Assembly (NCBI GenBank): GCA_015680905.1
Contig: CM027382.1
Coordinates: 3,162,001-3,226,000, forward strand
Source: Coptis chinensis
Lineage: Eukaryota; Streptophyta; Magnoliopsida; Ranunculales; Ranunculaceae
DNA: 64,000 nucleotides
Direction: 5' to 3'
Shown: positions 61,334 to 64,000 of the stretch, one piece after another
How positions within the stretch are numbered: position 1 is the first letter of the stretch
Layout of the letters: the number at the start of each line of letters is the position of its first letter
Translations under genes and position numbers: made by a program
The notes under the pieces: model-generated
What the model saw: the letters and a program-made list of their open reading frames with translations, nothing else
Databases searched by the model: none
What the model was told of the DNA's origin: nothing

Positions 61334-64000
61334 TCAAAATTGCCATCGATCCAACTGCACCTTAGCTTCAGCCATGTCCTTCTGTGCCTTTTTCCTCCGG
61401 TAAAATATTGGACAATCTCGACTGCAAAAAACATTCGCCCAGATTAGTATAGATAAAGAAATCACGGTGCATGGACCAAGGAAGATAATGGAAACCTTGT
61501 ACAGAGCACATCTTGATGAAGGGATTCTTGGCACTCCTGGCACTGCGTCCATAATCTTCCAAAGAGAACCTCCAAGTCGGCCACTGATAAATGCAATAAA
61601 ATTTATTAACTAGATTCGAGGATGTTTATGGAAAAAACTTGAATACCAACAAAAGGCTGGTGCATACCATTAGCTACTGTTTTACAGTACAACTCAGCTT
61701 CTCTTCCTTTGCAGTGTGAGCAAAGAGTTTGTTCTGCATTGCTGGTTGACGTGCAATAATACCATAATGTTCATTAATATTTTTTAAAAAGAAAAATAAC
61801 TGGAATCCATATCAAGCATAGAAAACATTAAAATGCATAATTTACTACAAGGATGCAGTGCCAAAGATTATGAAACCTAGAACATTCCAGTTTTTCATTT
61901 TCATTTTTAAATTGTGGAGGGGGAAAGACAGTCAAGAAATTAAAATTTAAACCTGATTAGAGCCTTGCAGCCAAGACAACTGAGCTGCTTCTTAGCAAAT
62001 TTCATAATGCCGCTATTTGAAGGTGTTGAAATGGAAACAGCTCTTGTGTGACTTCCATGGAGAAGTTCGCTGCTTGCATTCTTTAGAATGGGGTCAAATA
62101 ATCTCAATAGTGGCTGTGACAGGGTTCCATGAAAGCAGTTAAAAACAAGAAAAAAAAAACGAGAGAAAACAAAATGCAAACTACATATAGCTAACACACA
62201 ACAACCTCAGAGATAGTATTTGACATATCTATTTAATAAGCAAAACAAAGCACGCATAACTACGATTTCTCCAAAAAAGAGAGAAAAACATCAATAGATA
62301 CAGCGCTAATCTTAAGTGTGACATAGTAGAGAAACCAATAATTCTATTCGACTAACCTTACTAATTTGATTTTCAAGGTAGTATTGAGCATCAATTGGTA
62401 TGTTATTCTCTAGCACATAGATGGGATCCTCTGACTTTTCATAAGCCTGTAAGACATTAACCAGTCAATTTTACTCAAAAGCATAACAAACAGTGGTAAA
62501 TTTTTTTAAATGATAAAATCACCCAGAAAGATGCTTAAAGTCATAAATAGTAAATTGTTTAACACATTACCTTAGCACCTTTTGCAGCCTTAATAATGAC
62601 ATATGGTACACGATCCCCGACATTGGGTGCAGTAGCAGCATCACGCTATTCACCACAACCACACAAGAGAACAAAATTTGCAGTCAAATGGTCTATCCAG
62701 ATCAATAACTACGATATTACTGGTCAATAAAAATTTTAAGTGCATCAGAATTTCATTTAAGCGTTCTACAACTCAAATACAGGTCGGTGTTTCAACTATT
62801 TCCTAGATTTTGACTTACTAGAACGTGAAGTTAGAGCTTGAACTGTGAATCAAATTGAGTAACCATTGGCCAACCATTTTTCAGTTGCAAACGGACTAAA
62901 ATGAGAACTGTTGTTTTCCGTTAATTTTGGAACGTATCAAGATTTCTGTAGTATGATCCAAGTATAACATTTCTTCTGAAAAAAATCCAACCACAGGTTA
63001 CAAGTGAGTGAATAACCTACTCCAACACCCAATTTTTCAAACTGGATCAATGATATGAGTATCTAAACACTTGTAAGTATGACTGGGTTGCCTTCCTATA
63101 AGAAGGGCCAACAAAAAATTATCTTAACAAGTTAAGCTGAATATAAAAAGGAATTTGGAGGATAATTTTTATAGACCCTCCAAAAGATTGGTCTGAGTCA
63201 CTCTCAAATCCAGTATGCATGAATGGAATAGTGCCTCCTGCACATAAATGGCAGATTCTGTTGTGGACCAGTATGTATGATTGATGTTGTGTTCAAATAC
63301 CAGATTGAGAAGGAAGAAAGTCATGAACAAGAAATATGGAATCGTCCTAAAATGACTGGAAATACTTCATCGATCATAAATCATGAAACACCCTGAAATC
63401 CATGTTGGAGAAAATATTGTACTTCTGGCCTATAGAAAAATAGAATTCTTCATCCAGGAATCCTGACTAAATAAGAAAGGGGTCTATATTGGCGGTGATC
63501 TATGTTTGGTACCACGGTCTTCCTGCTCTGTTGAAGTTTTGGAAGATCGTCATTTACTCATTTGCATGTTTTCATCAGAACTTAAAATATAAATATTGTC
63601 ATATCCACATATAAGCCATAGGGAAGTACTCAAAAAAAATTGGAGGTAAAATAAGTCAGCTACTGCATATGAAAGGATCCAGTATGCTTCAAAGTAAGAC
63701 CAACCTTGCGCATGCGCTCTGCAAGTTCAACATGAGCAGCCTTATTAGCATAATCTTCTCCGGTTTTCGTCAGGCCCTATTAAATTTACCAACTTAGGAT
63801 ATGTTTCTAATCATTTGTTAAATGTAGAAAGGAGAGGAATTTTAAATAAAACATTAGCAACTTGAAAGCAAGTGATGCCAGTAAGATATCCTGATTCTTT
63901 CATGAAGATTATAACGCTCACCTTAGTTATAACTAATAGTGATAAATCCATGCGATTCATTAGAAGATCAGAAATTGTATTCTTGACATATTGAACAGCA
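61334..64000 (-). CDS. POLD1: DNA polymerase delta catalytic subunit, C-terminal exons (partial)
   Basis: Eight exons on the - strand: 63922-64000 (continues beyond the window), 63705-63776, 62571-62645, 62357-62446, 61953-62113, 61668-61741, 61496-61583 and 61334-61421. They give 241 residues in an unbroken frame ending DRWQF. The sequence runs [79 protein letters not shown] and [13 protein letters not shown]. It then shows the two C-terminal cysteine clusters: Cys[17 protein letters not shown], for zinc/PCNA-related contacts, and Cys[16 protein letters not shown], the 4Fe-4S site that binds the B subunit. Pol delta is the main lagging-strand replicase. All four CysB cysteines are present and the splice sites are standard, so this looks like a working gene. 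Confidence 0.95.

Noticed and set aside
1-64000. tRNA or rRNA genes
   Set aside because: I saw no cloverleaf-like or rRNA sequence by eye; the only tRNA-related motif is the retrotransposon primer-binding site near 33904. A tRNAscan run would be needed to exclude them fully.

Overview
This is a nuclear window from a flowering plant, most likely a eudicot. Genes are split by short AT-rich introns with GT/AG borders, most recognisable proteins have clear Arabidopsis counterparts, and the spaces between genes are filled with LINE, Ty3/gypsy, MULE-like and MITE sequence. I cannot name the species. Exon borders were read by eye from splice signals, reading frame and family knowledge; no alignment was run. 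Left part (1-30.6 kb) is gene-rich, all on the + strand: a TOM1-like (TOL) VHS-GAT trafficking adaptor (3768-9997), a PMT26-type Golgi methyltransferase with a 2-bp frameshift (12788-16779), a decayed LARP1-like RNA-binding gene (about 17.5-21.1 kb), and a tandem pair of RGLG ubiquitin-ligase genes. The first RGLG copy has lost its RING exons (22909-25522); the second is complete (26617-30154). MULE-like and 8-bp-TSD foldback elements sit in introns and spacers. Middle part (30.6-44.8 kb) is mostly mobile or broken sequence on the - strand: a 5'-truncated LINE end joined to a truncated Ty3/gypsy element with its LTR and primer-binding site, two 3' exons of dihydroxy-acid dehydratase, an intronless OMA1-like metallopeptidase ORF with a 409-bp foldback element just upstream, and a long decayed LINE running up to a C-terminal scrap of purine-biosynthesis ATIC/PurH and one exon of SPB1. 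Right part (44.8-64 kb): a 3.2-kb segment (LINE 5' part, ATIC scrap, SPB1 exon) is present twice, at 41608-44836 and 51988-57115. The copies are separated by 7.15 kb of LTR-type sequence arranged as two large palindromes. The second copy carries a 1.8-kb Pack-MULE with about 300-bp terminal inverted repeats, a perfect 9-bp target duplication and a captured exon of DNA polymerase alpha; the first copy preserves the empty site. After it, SPB1 continues to its C-terminus but lacks the FtsJ methyltransferase half. The window ends in the 3' exons of a DNA polymerase delta catalytic subunit gene (- strand), convergent with SPB1. The intact genes are unrelated housekeeping functions and form no operon or pathway cluster. 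What is unusual is the rearrangement history around 38-57 kb: LINE insertion, then a tandem duplication with LTR-derived sequence at the junction, then Pack-MULE insertion.
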